Shown: in pieces, positions 35,408-46,963 of the stretch
How the letters are laid out: every line of letters begins with the position of its first letter
How positions within the stretch are numbered: the first letter of the stretch is position 1
Source of the DNA: Lithodes maja
Lineage: Eukaryota > Arthropoda > Malacostraca > Decapoda > Lithodidae
Direction of reading: 5' to 3'
NCBI GenBank assembly: GCA_037953745.1
Contig: JBAKBP010007454.1
Location: 35,775 to 99,774, forward strand
DNA: 64,000 nt
The notes under the pieces: generated by a model
Database searches by the model: none
Seen by the model: only the letters and a program-made list of their open reading frames with translations
What the model was told of the DNA's origin: nothing
Made by a program: the position numbers and the translations under genes

Positions 35408-35903
35408 CTGAATATCGAGACTGGAGGCGGGATATTCGTAAAATATCCTAACCTTAGGGAAGAAGAATCCGGATAACATTTTCTTTAGTTTTATTGTATG
35501 CAATACAACATATAGAAAAAGGTATAAAAGATTTGCAAGCAGTGCGTGGCATTAAGAAACTGCTTGCTCACGGTCAGATTGTTGCAATCGATCATATGCA
35601 TGAATAAAATTTGACACGCATGTGTCCTGTAGAACTATAACTCTGCAGTAGTTATTCGTTCTCTCCTTAAACTATTTGTACGGTAATGTATTTGTTACAC
35701 TTCGGTAAAACAGACATAGTTGCAACTATGCGACATATCTTCTTAGAATTTAAAAAAACAATAAAACTAATACTGGACTGTAGAACCCATCTTATCACAG
35801 CTCGTGATGCATCACAATCTCCAAGGGTACAGAGGGGATATGGACTATTCCGCACCCCCCCCCCCCCCTTTTTAAAACAACACAACTTATAAGAGAACAT
35901 TAC

Positions 35904-37093
35904 CTACTGTACCCGTTGCCGTAAAGCTACACAGGTACGCTTTGGTTTATCTAGAGCAACCGACAGGTAGCGTGTGAAGAACGTATGATTAGAAGCCCAA
36001 AGTTGACTTTGAGCAATATCATCAATTGAAAAATTTTGCAGAAATCTGAGGGATACTGCCCATTTCCTGATATCGTGAGCCCTGCCTATCACACCGGGAT
36101 TGCTTTCCCTGATAACGTCGACAAGCAAGGAAGCTAACTTCCGTTTTGTCACACGCTTACCTGCCCGGTTAACCCATAAAGCACCTGGTTGGCGAGGTTG
36201 CGCAACCCTCATAAACTTTGTGAGTGCTTGCACAGGACATAAAAGGTGATGAATGAGGCCTCTCTTCAAGGCCGGGACGGAAAATTCAGAAAAAACATGG
36301 TCCGAATGTTCGTTCTTAGCAATAAAAGAGGGAGACGGCGCAATTTGAACATGGTCGTGCAGTCTCCCAAACCTGAGACAGTTAGGTTTGTTGCTCATCG
36401 CCACCAGCTCAGACACCCGGTTTCCGGTGGCAAGTGCCATGAGGAAGACAGCCTTTTTCAAAAGTGAGTCAAAATCCTGAGCATTATTATACTTTGCGCG
36501 ATTGAAGTAGTTCTAAGGCTTTATCAAGCGACCAGGTGGGCATGAGCTGGCGGGGAGGTGGACGAAGCTTGAAACATGCCCTCATAAAACCTTTCTCCTC
36601 CGCCTGCGGTATGGAAAGGCCGTTGAGATCAAGGAAGGGGGTCCTAATGGCAGACCGGAAAAAGCTTCTGCTCAAAAAGATAGTCTAAGTATTTGAAAAT
36701 TAAGGCTCCCGAGGCAGTCGTTTGCCCTGACTCAACAATCCAGGTTATAAAAGTTTTCCAATGGGATTGATATTGTCTCCTGGTAGACGGTGTGTACTGG
36801 TTCATTAACTTCTTAGTGACGCTTGGCCCAAATTGATTCAACGATTTGGCATAGTAAATATCCATAAGGCAAAACTGAGCGAGGTCCGAAGGTTGCCTAT
36901 CGTTTCCAAGTGGAAAACGGAGACCGGGAGGGACACCGGAGTCCTGCACCACTGTTGCAATTGGTGGTACCAAACCTGGGCCGGCCAAAGAGGCACGATC
37001 AAGGCTACCCGGCCCCGGTAATCCCTCAGCTTGTGAATGACTTTGCACATTAACGCAGAGTCTGGCGGCAGAAACAGATAGATTGAGGTCCAC
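35904..37093 (-). pseudogene. DIRS tyrosine recombinase (broken)
   Basis: The recombinase would integrate the circular DNA. The catalytic part lies in the longest piece (35904-36461, 185 residues). There ATGNRVSEL holds R15, RAHDIRKWAV holds H129 and R132, QLWAS holds W155, and FFTRYL holds the nucleophile Y165. The N-terminal part (36644-37093, with YTPSTRRQYQSHWKTFITW) and middle part (36487-36675) are in two other frames, so there are at least two frameshifts, near 36670 and 36480. The RT frame overlaps its start by about 250 bases. Overlap of these genes is usual in DIRS elements. Confidence 0.9.
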
Positions 37094-38737
37094 CTATTCC
37101 AGTCCTCCAGCAATGCATCGGGTCCCCCCGCCGGGGTTACCCTCTGATGTGTGAGAAAGAGTGGGAGTCTGTGGTTCTCTGCGGACGCAAACAAGTCCAC
37201 CTGTGGATGGGCCGGCTTTGCAATCATCTTGTTGAAGATACCCTGTTTGATTGTCCATTCTACTAGAGTGCTCCGCCGGCGAGAGAGAGCGTCTGCCCAG
37301 ACGTTCGCCACGCCGGGGAGGTATGTGGCATGCAGGAAAATTTGTTCTGAAATGCTCAGCAACTCTCGAGACCTCACTGAGCCTTGTTTCTGAATACAAA
37401 AAACTGCAGTTTGATTGTCCATTCTGAACGCTATCGATTTGTTCTTCAAGGTCTTGCCGTGAGTTTGGAGAAAGAAAAGAGGAACTAAAAGCTCTTGCTT
37501 GTTGATATGTGATTGGCTGTCTGACGCCCAGCCGCCCTGACCCTGATGTCCTAGGCTTGACTGATATCCCCAACCTAGTGTCCCCGAGGCGTCTGTGTCT
37601 ACCCATACCGTAGGAGGGGGAGAAACCCATGTCACGACCGAGTAGAAGACTTCGCACTTGGTCCAGACCGATAGTAAGTTGTGGATTAATGGAGGAATTG
37701 GCCATAATTTCTTCTCCGGCAAGAGAGGGAACACTTTGTTGCCTTCCAGGATTAATCGCTTGGCTTTCAATCGGCCCAACTTGACAGTTAATTGTACCCA
37801 GTTGAGAGAACCGATCAGGGAATCCCACATTTTCCTGGTTGTATCTAGACTGTGGAGGAACCGGAACAGTTTCCTGCGAAACCTGCCGCGGTTGTCCACA
37901 CTCTGAGTAAGAGTCAGAGTGTAGGTGTTCCAGACCAGTCCTATCCACTGAATAGTCCTTGAGGGGACAAGGTGCGACTTTGCCAAGTTCACCTTGAACC
38001 CTAGGGTTTGTACATGATCTAACACTTGGTTTACATGGTCTTGACATAATTCCAAAGAGTTTGCCACTACTAGCCAATCGTCCAGATACCAGAACACCTG
38101 TATGCCTCCAACTAACAGGGGTAAAAGAGCTTGCCGGACGAGTTTGGTAAATACTCTCGGTGCTAGGTACAACCCAAACGGCATCCTTTGAAAGACATAA
38201 GTCTCGTGCCGGACTCTCAGAGCGAGAAACTTTTGGAACCGTTTGTTTATAGGGACATGCCAATAGGCATCTTTGAGATCGATCGAGCACATCCAACCTT
38301 GCGGCGGAAGTGCGAGTCTGAGTTGCTGAACAGTCAACATCCTGAAGGGTGAATTCTCTATAAAGGTGTTCAGGTGCGAGAGATCTAGAACTGGTCGCAT
38401 CTGCACACTGTCCCTTTTTGGCACTAAGAAGAGTCTTGACGTGAATACTGGCTGATACGCATTGACCTGAATAAGGACCTGTTTGGCAATCATTTCCTGC
38501 AGTAGGGCCTCCTCCTCCTGAGACACTTTGGTATATTCCCGTGGCTGACGCAGTCGAGGCCGCCGGCGCCACCGCCAGGTGATTCCTTTGCTCACTATCT
38601 TCCTGGCCCAGGTATTCTTGGGCCAGGCCGAGCGGAATGATCGGAACGAAGCTAGGTGCAACCGGGGTTCGCCCTTCAAGGCAACTCTCAAATCCTGTGC
38701 CTTTGAGTTCGGCCCTGGGATGTGGAGAGTACGAGTG
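36838..38737 (-). CDS. DIRS reverse transcriptase-RNase H
   Basis: The protein copies element RNA into DNA. Counting from the ATG at 38691 it has 617 residues. RT lies at about 60-300: PVLDLSHLN at 100, catalytic D138 in SIDLKDAYW, QRMPFGL at 168, and YLDD at 202-205. RNase H follows at about 360-480 with D367 in TDASGTLGWG, E400 and D425. The C-terminal part has DLFASAENHRLPLF and LIVPLWPAQVWY, typical of DIRS pol. The frame extends upstream of 38691 toward 38737, where gag ends in another frame after an A run. A normal gag-pol frame change and a one-base lesion are both possible. The rest is open and all key residues are present. Confidence 0.92.
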
Positions 38738-38738
38738 G

Positions 38739-41700
38739 CTAGTTTTTTGGAGGGGGAGGTGGGTTGGCATTGGACGCTTGACTAGTTTTGGCTGATGCTG
38801 GGCCCTGATGACCTTTGTATGGGGCCTTACCCTTATACCCATGCTGTTTACCTTGTTTAGGTTTGTGCGAATTACCTCCCTGCTGAGGAGGTGGTCTGGG
38901 GTCTCTTGATGACTGCTTAGCTTGGGGTTGGTACGGTTTGCTACCGCCCTTTGACTTATGAAAGGGGTTCTTAGCCGGGTCCTTCCTAGCTTGGGAGGTA
39001 ACCTGCTTCCACCCACTCACCTTATTAAAAACCAGACTCCAAGTATCAGAGTTAACCCGGCAAGCGCGATAGGCCTCACGGAAGGCTTCCTATAGGGAAC
39101 GCGATAGGCCTTACGGAAGCAAGACCATAACAAAAGCCTTCCAAAAAAAAAAAGGGCCTATCAAAACAAAGGAATTTGTCTCTAGGTGAGATAATTCCCC
39201 TCCAGTACTCATCCATGTAAATCTCACCCACACCCCTCCCCTCCTTCCCCACCTTATTCCCCCCTCCCTCCCCTCCTCAATTATCACCTATTTTTTCCTC
39301 TTATTATCATCATTTATCGGTTATTTTTCTCTCCCGCGATAATGTAGCACAAGTGGGTTGCAGAAAAGATCGTTATGTAACACCCAGACACCGGCCCACA
39401 CCGCCCCGCTCGTCTCAGTTACCTCACAGACAGCGAGAGAGGAGGGTTGCCTGTGGCTCTCTCTCGCCTGAGATTATGACCGGGTGGCCAATATCTTCGT
39501 TTTTCACCACCCAAATGTTTTTCCCACTTATTTTAGCACTCTTGAAGGTTCATATATACATCATATATGTAAAATAAAAGCATACCAAAAACAAATAATG
39601 CTCTATATTGTAAATATAACGAATTCTGTCAGAATCCAAGGCTAGAAATGCACAAATAACTACCCTAGCCCCTAGGTCTATTTCGCGCTTGTCAGGTTAA
39701 GGAGGGTGGCAGTAAGAACCGGGGAGAGAGTTACCCGGCGACCTATGTCCGCCGGCAACTTTCTTACCAGATGGACTCTCAGATCTTGGCGGGCACGAAC
39801 CGCTTCTAATATTGCAATTCTAATGTCCCCTAGTGACTGAATGGCGTTTTGAAGCAAGAGTCTTCGAGACAGTTCAGTGGCTTTTCTAATTTGGGGGTCA
39901 GCAATGGCCGAGATAGTACGTGCAAGAGAGGCGGCTACTTGGTGACTCACCAAGTATTGAGAGAACATCCGGTAGGCCTTATTGTGTAACTTAAAATCCC
40001 TATCCAGGTGAGCAGCCGGGGGGGGGGGGGGGGGGGGGGGGAGAGAAAAAGGTTCATCAAGGGCATGTAAGAACACTTTGGGGGCCGCCATAAATGTAAG
40101 TAAGTCTGGGGATACTCCTTCCGCTTTGGCTACCGGCAAGGAAAAGTAAGTATGGTTTTCCTGAGGAATTTGATGAGAAGAATTTGAGGTGATAATAGCG
40201 GCAAAAATCTGAGCTTCTAACTCCCAATCCACCCAAGGGCCTACTCCCACCTGCCCAATCTGCAGGACCGGAGTCTGTGCTTGGTCCAGGACCGGAGTTG
40301 TAGCCAACTCCGGCGTAAGAGCATTCAAGGCTTTGACATCATTGATGCCATCAGCCTTCGACCAATCAGCAAATAGTCGTGCAGATGCGGCGGGAGGAAT
40401 AGCCGGCGCGGCTGAATACACAAAATAAGCCGGGTTGTATGAACTTGGTACACCCTTAATCAGTACATCCAATACCCTCCCTGCCTCGTCTTTTGCCCTA
40501 AATTTACGGCTCTTATTGATCTCAATGGACCACTCGCCGGGAACTGGGGGGGTCCCCTGACACCGAAGGTTGAGCTAAAAGGGGGTTCTCTGGTAACACA
40601 GGTACCCAAGAGCAGTCAGTACCATAGAGGAGGGGCATGGGGCCCTTCCTCAGGGGTGCTTTATCTAAAGGAGGTGGGGGGACATCAGCAACAACCCAGA
40701 GGGTGGACATAGCTAGCGTCGCCGGCACTGTAGGGCCTGGGGCCGCTGCTACCACCGTGGTTGGACAAGAAGGAATTCATTCTGGGGGGTCTAGAGGTCT
40801 GACAACAGAAGTGCTAGCGGGCGCAGCTGAGAGAACGACCGGGGGATCCAAAGAGGCAGGGATTTGATAATGCTGCATAACTTTATGCAATAACTCATTT
40901 ACCTGATCAGAAGTCATCCATTTCCTATGGGGGTCTTTGGACGAGTGTGAACTAGCCTCAGAAAAATTACTAGGGAGAGACTGAGGAGCCGGAGAGAACA
41001 CACCATCTGCCGGCTCCTCACTCTGCTCCAAGGGTTCTTGTATTTCTACCTCATTATCCGCCGGGGGCCAAGGCAAATCTGGAACTGACGATGGTAACAC
41101 GTCTATGGTACCGTCCTCAGTTCGTTCAGGGATGACGTTAAAGAGAGAAAGAGATGGTTCAGAGTGACGCCAATAACCCCCTGCCGCTATGGGCTGAGAG
41201 TCATGAGTCATTTGAGAGCTTAAATGGGACCCCGCCGGATAACCCCTATATTGGTCGGCTAGCACCCTACATGGGCCTGTCGACCTAACACTACGGGGAA
41301 CAAAATTCAATTTTGGTATGGCAAAAGTAACATTAGGAGGCACACTTAAAGATTGTTCATGACTAGGTGTGGATTCCAATAACTCAGATCCTATTTCCGA
41401 CTCCCCTGAATCACGTATAGGCGTGTCAGAGGGTGGCGTGGGAGGAGGCGGCTGAGGAATGTCCTGCCGGCTGCTCGAAGTATCCTCATATTCCTCTCTC
41501 CGGCGTTTGTGAGACCGGGAAGAGTCCGAGGAGGAGTGGCGAGAGTGTTTCCGGAGGGACTTCGACCTCGACCTCGACTTCCGCCGCGGGGAGGGCGAGC
41601 GTCTCCTCTTGGGACGGTCAGAGGGGGGAACCTCGGTGACTTCGCTCTCACTGCTACTACTCACTACCTCTTTGCTGAGGGTTTTTGTTTTGACTTTGGG

Positions 41701-42030
41701 TCTTACAGAATTGGAGGAGCCGGGTTTAACCAAAGGTGGCTTAATAATAAGATTCTCCCATAGGACTTCGTCATCATTATGAAGCGCCTTATGGGCTGTT
41801 TCCTTTGCATAAGAATTAAATGTGGCTTTAATCTTGTGTAATACTGCTAAGCATGATAAGTCTTTCTTCGCCAGCAAGGCGGTTATCAATTCAGAGCAAA
41901 TGGTACATCGTTTAGACAACCACATGCCTCTAGAACGATCTAAAAATTTTACGCACTTTATGCATAATTTATGAGCAAAAATGGGCAAAAGGGAGCAGGT
42001 AGGCGTCACGCAAAGTTCAAACCTAGGCAT
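38739..42030 (-). pseudogene. DIRS gag (broken, split by a MITE)
   Basis: This is the structural protein that packages the RNA. The N-terminal piece (40777-42030) has a Cys-rich start (CVTPTC, LCIKCVKFL, KRCTICSEL) suggesting zinc binding, then an Arg/Ser-rich stretch. A TGA at 40777-40779 interrupts it. The same frame runs on to 40522, where a C run near 40550 is one base off. The next piece (39678-40472) holds a poly-Pro tract from a G run and a helical region. The MITE at 39056-39696 splits it at a TTAA. Beyond the MITE, in the same frame (MITE plus TTAA is 645 nt), comes a Lys/Gly/Gln-rich basic tail (38739-39050) ending NPPPPPKN. Its terminus may be natural. Confidence 0.82.
39056..39696 (+). 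mobile_element. TTAA-flanked MITE inside DIRS gag
   Basis: TTAA at 39052-39055 and 39697-39700 flank a 641 bp non-coding insertion. Its ends are good inverted repeats (CCCGGCAAGCGCGAT on the left; CCTGACAAGCGCGAA on the right reverse complement). The pyrimidine-rich part (39230-39300) is like the MITE at 7431, so it is a diverged member of the same family. Its presence accounts for the gap between the two gag parts. Confidence 0.85.
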
Positions 42031-43280
42031 GGTGCCGTAAAGAGAGGTCCCCCCCCCCCCCCCCCTCTGCCGGGATCAGATGTCCAACTCCGCCGGAGAA
42101 GAAGTCTCTGGGGCCTGGACATTTTTTTTCCAGGAATCAATGCTCATAAGGATAACCTTCGAGGTATTAAACATCCTAACCCAAATCCGCCGGAAAATTA
42201 GCTATAGTGTACCACTACTCTAACCTTCCGCCGGATCTGTCTAGCTGACTTTCAATAACTTACCTGTGACAAGAGCCACAGGTCCCTTGACCTTTTAATG
42301 TCTGATCATTACTGAACAAGTTTGCAAAACTAATTTTAACACTTTGTGTACACTCGACTCGTGGCGCCGAAGGCGATAAAGTCTTAACGTGTCACCAGGT
42401 CAGTCAGGGTGAATTAACTCGGCGGGCTGAGTTTGTAGCCCTTCTAGGAATGCAATTCCGCTGGGAGATTGTGGTTCAGCTAAACCACGCCGGGATCTTT
42501 TGAACGTTCCTACCCGTTAGAGACGGATAACTTGGACCCACCGCTCGGGGCCGCCGGAACAGACAAAAACTGCCGGGAAATGGGGGTGGCACAGCCCCAT
42601 TATCCGAAATCCCACACATACACAGTATAAATAATGACATATAGGGATGTCTCCCTTGCCCCAAAGGAACATGCCCACATGCATGAACGTATAATAGGGC
42701 ATACATAGGCATAATATAATGACAGAAAATTTAGACACCTAAATTACCTGAAGCCTACGCCGGAGACCCCTAACTAGGCTGACCACGAGGTACGAAGAAC
42801 ATCCCGGCAGGCGATTCTCCGGCACCCGGCTGCAGCACACCGATGGGGGAGGCCCACCCAAGGGGCCTAAGCAAAACACGAACCCTGGAAGGTGGAGCAC
42901 CACGTGCAGACACCCTTAAACCAGAGCTTTTGCTGATATCTGAAGAAAATGGCATGTACTTTCCTCAATATTGACAGTCTGTATCATGCCTCGTAGAGTG
43001 GTCGCCTTCTAGCTAAGTAAACACAACAGCTAAAGGCGTATCACAACAATAACACACGCGGTACGATGATCCAGGACCCGTAGACGCCTGTGACAATGGT
43101 ACCCTAATTTAACACACACTTCCTGCGGACATACCAATCTGGCAGCCGTGCTAGCTAATCTAAACCTTGTTACTACAACACAGATGTATACAAATGAGTA
43201 AGGACTCACTAGAAGCTCTGCGAACGTCGAATGAAGCGGACACGGCGCGAGCCCTGTTGATGGTAAGGCCGCGGAAGTAG

Positions 43281-43586
43281 GAAGGACGAAGATGGCCACT
43301 AGGGGGCCTGGTGTCAGGGAAGCAAAGCATGAGAAATCCACGTATATGGCAAGTCATATGATAACAGATATTAAGTTAATTTTTATTTTTTTTATTTTTT
43401 ACAGAGTTTTTTTCTGTAGGGTACCTGATCAAAATGACGATCCCATGAGGGAATTAAGCGTGCACTTATTACGAGTACTCCATGATACTTCCGCGCGGGC
43501 TATTCAAAATGCTGGCGCAGGATGTTGAATGGAGACTATTACCATTAATAGGCGAAGTCGTCAATGATGGAGGGGCCCTATTAAAT
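43281..43586 (+). repeat. DIRS right inverted terminal repeat
   Basis: Reverse complement of the left repeat. It ends GGGGCCCTATTAAAT, followed by ATACCCTAT and, 13 bases after the end, the Academ-like terminus. Inside it (42100-43280) lies the element's 5' leader, which has no clear coding region. Confidence 0.85.
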
Positions 43587-43598
43587 ATACCCTATACT

Positions 43599-44033
43599 AG
43601 GGTCATTTGCTTGGAATCCGTGACCATTTTGTTCCTACCTTTTTCTCTTGATGGATTTTACAACCTGAACCATTTTAAAGGAAATTTAGCTCCTATGCCT
43701 CTCTGAAAAATGACGGCTAACTCTGCTAGAGCCCAATATTCAAAATGGCCACCAACGCCATCTGGAAAAACATGAAATGTAATATCTCTGGCATCAGATG
43801 AGCTACAAGGACGAATGAGGTGTCCTTTTTCACTAATTCTGGCATTACAAATCCACTGGAATGGTTATTGTATTGTATTGTATTGTATATTGTATTGTTA
43901 TTGTATTGTATTATACTAATTGTACATACTAATCTGCCACTTCACTGTCACTAAATGATTCACTGTATGAGCCACTATCAGAATCACTGTCCTCACTTTC
44001 GCTGCTATCATCACTGTTGTTCTCTGCCTGCGG
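43599..44033 (+). repeat. Left terminal inverted repeat (Academ-like)
   Basis: Reverse complement of 46859-47293. It contains a TATTGTATTG-rich stretch (43866-43915). Its inner 110 bases are an inverted copy of the end of the coding sequence, including the stop codon. Confidence 0.85.
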
Positions 44034-44120
44034 TGTATATCTAATATTACTTTTTTACTGTTTCAGATGGATCGCATGCCCATCTGATGAAAATCGACGA
44101 CTTGTGAAGTGACCGAAATA

Positions 44121-46963
44121 ATGGATAATAGAAGAGAGAGTGAAGAGTTGCCAGACAAGACATTAAATGAATACGAGTGCATTTTACTCTGTGGTAAGCG
44201 ATGTACCACAGGTGATCGTTTGGAAAACATTACACCTGAGAAGTGGGAATCCATCTGGGAAAAGTCTTTACAATGGAAAGAACTTGATAAGTTTCAACAT
44301 ATACATGAAAATGTGGATTGGGAGAAGCGACCAAAGGTTCACCACATGCATAGCACTTGGTACGCATCATTATCCAGCAAACGCAAGCTCTCTCAAGCCG
44401 AAAAACGCAAACACAAATCTGAGGAACGTCTTGAAAGAGATGAAGCATCAGATCAACAAGACCCTTCCCCAGAGGCCAGTGCACCTAAAAGGCTCTTCTC
44501 CAGTATCGGTGTCCTTCACGATAAGACTCTATGTGTGTGGTGCATGAAAGGGGCATACAAGAGTAGTGATCGTGACAAGCAGATTTTACTCCTATCAACA
44601 GTAGATGCCTGGACTAAGTTCAAGTTACATAATGTCCGTCTGGAAGATGAGGTCATGAGATTGAGACTTGACACTCTGATTGCATCCATCCCAGATAGTC
44701 AAATAGCATTTGGGTTGGAAATCCGTTACCATCGTGTGTGCTGGCGCAAATATGTAAGCGACCACAAGCCCCTTTCAGATGAAAGCACTCAACATCTGCA
44801 GCGTGTAAACCTCCGAGAGGCCCAAGCTCTCTTCTTTCATCATATTCGTCAAGTCATCTTCAAAGACCATGAAATTTGCACACTGCAAGGCCTGCTGCAG
44901 GACTATAAGCGCATTATCTCAAATCACGGACATAACTCAGTAGTAAAATCCAGCTACTTAAAGGAAATTCTCGTCAATGAATTTGGGGAAGACATCGGAT
45001 TTCATGAACGCATTCAAAAGAATGTGAGTGAACTGGTATATGATACAACAGCAGCAGGTACATACATCGAGGCGGCAATATCTTCATTGGGTGTCAGCAA
45101 TGATTAGTTGGTGATGAATGTTGCGGCACGACTCAAAGAGCAAGTCATCAGGACAAATACTATTCCCTGGCTCCCATATATACACGAGTTGGAGAGAGAA
45201 GAAGACCTCAGTGAGCTCCTGCTGAAGCTGCTCACATAGCTGAAACACCCAAATAAGTCTGCAATTGATGACAGTCCATCCGTCCGATCGATTGCATCTA
45301 TCCTCACAAGCTACATCACTGGAAAATGCACTACATTTGAGATAAATCTTTCTGTCTTGCTACATGGACTGACCAAGAGTAGGGAGATAGTCGACATAAT
45401 TCACAAAGGTGGACTGGGCATCAGTTACAATGACGTACTTATGCTGCAAGATTTTTGGGTGGTCAATGACCTCAAGTGCTCATCTGATTGCCCCTTCGAA
45501 CTAGCTGAGGGTAAGCCTGCTATCGACTGAGGAAATGGAGCGTAATGCCTTGGCCTCTGTTCTCGGACTGGTTGAAACGAGTGGTGCCCTCAAACTTCAA
45601 GAAGTCCTGCAGTATCGTGTTACAGCCGAGTGCTTTTCCATCTTCAACGTCAATGGAATCATCCGTAAGGCACAGAAAAGCAAGCTTCAACAAAAACTAA
45701 CTATGACTGTCATTCCAGAGCCTGATGTATACATGTCTATTATTGATATGGGCCTCATCTGGCGCCTAACAACTCCTACCATTGAAGACAGAGAGAAGGG
45801 AGACGGTACCAAGTATACCTGGGGAGATTATGCAGAGAAGTTGGTGCACTTCGTTCTAACGAGACACAAGCATGCTTAGCGCATCATTTGCGTCAATGAT
45901 TCATATGATCAGAATTACACAATCAAGGACAGTGAGAGAATACTGCGCCAAAAAAACCTGCCAATCAGCAATGTCTTTATGAAGACAGAAGATAAATTTC
46001 CTTCTAGTAAAGTTTTCCATGCTCTCCTGGGTAAACCTGAGAACAAAATCCGCCTTCAGGCATTTCTTCAAACGGAATTCCAGAGAACAGCAGCAGCAAC
46101 TAGCACCGAGATCATCTACTGTGTAGTTGGCAGCGCTGCAAATCTCACCACAGGCAAGCTTGTGCCAGAGCTCACATGGTCCCATGCAGAGGCAGATACG
46201 GCAATGCTCACCATATATAGTGTGCTCCGGTCAGACAGCTACACAGCAGCTGTCGTTCTTGACGCAGAGGACACAGACAACTACGGGCAAGCGGCATATG
46301 TTGCTCAGAAGACAAGAGGAATCCTGTGTGTGGAACGCAAGCAAACGTCAGCTTATCGATGCCCGATGTTTGTGCAGTGAGGCAATGACTGCATCCATCA
46401 TACCACTTCATGTCCTCACTGGGTGTGACCACAACTCTGGCTTCTATGGAGCAAGCAAGAAGCTCATCGCAAATCGTCTGGAGAAGTCTAAAGAGGCACA
46501 TGACCTGCTAGCAGCATGTGGTACACAGCTCCTAGTCACAGAACAGGTCATCAGTGATTTGGAGCGGTTTGTCATTCGATATGTCTATGGTGATACCAAA
46601 AGCAAGACCCTGGGAGATGCGAGGGCATCGAAGTGGAGAGCTCAGAAGAAAAAAAGCACTATCTGACTTGTGCCTGACTTGGACAGTCTCTGTTCATACT
46701 TGGAGCGTGCAAACTATCTTGCATATTTGCAAAAGCATTACCAGCTCCAAAGTCACCCCTCACCGACCGGCCATGGATGGCATCTTGTAAATGGCCTATG
46801 TCTGCCTGTCCGTTCAACCCAGCTCCCACTTCCCCCATCCATACCACTACCTACAAATCCGCAGGCAGAGAACAAAAGTGATTATAGCAGCGAAAGTGAG
46901 GACAGTGATTCTGATAGTGGCTCATACAGTGAATCATGTAGTGACAGTGAAGTGGCAGATTAG
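44121..46963 (+). pseudogene. Academ-like protein with XPG/FEN nuclease domain (broken)
   Basis: It probably acts in transposition. From the ATG at 44121 the N-terminal part has CILLCGKRC, LCVWCMKG and YHRVCWRKY, a likely zinc-binding region. The C-terminal half carries the acidic pattern of XPG/FEN nucleases: HAEADTAML (46183-46209), VLDAEDTDNY (near 46261) and LTGCDHNSGFYGASKK (46415-46462), the last like the XPG helix-hairpin-helix start. An acidic Ser/Asp tail (SESEDSDSDSGS) ends at 46963 within the right inverted repeat. Lesions are in-frame TAG at 45105, 45237 and 45877, TGA at 46664, and frame changes near 45528 and 46375. Several stops fit C-to-T changes of CAG codons. An alternative is an uncharacterised PIN-like protein family carried by another transposon. 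Confidence 0.65.

Larger units (their letters stand above)
34901..43586 (-). mobile_element. DIRS-type tyrosine-recombinase retrotransposon
   Basis: The element is about 8.7 kb including a 641 bp MITE. Inverted terminal repeats (34901-35237 and 43281-43586) flank gag, RT-RNase H and tyrosine recombinase on the minus strand. An internal complementary region at 35301-35407 matches both outer ends. AT is found at both borders and at the internal junction, and no target-site duplication is seen, as expected for integration by a tyrosine recombinase. Frames are broken, so this copy is dead. Confidence 0.92.
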
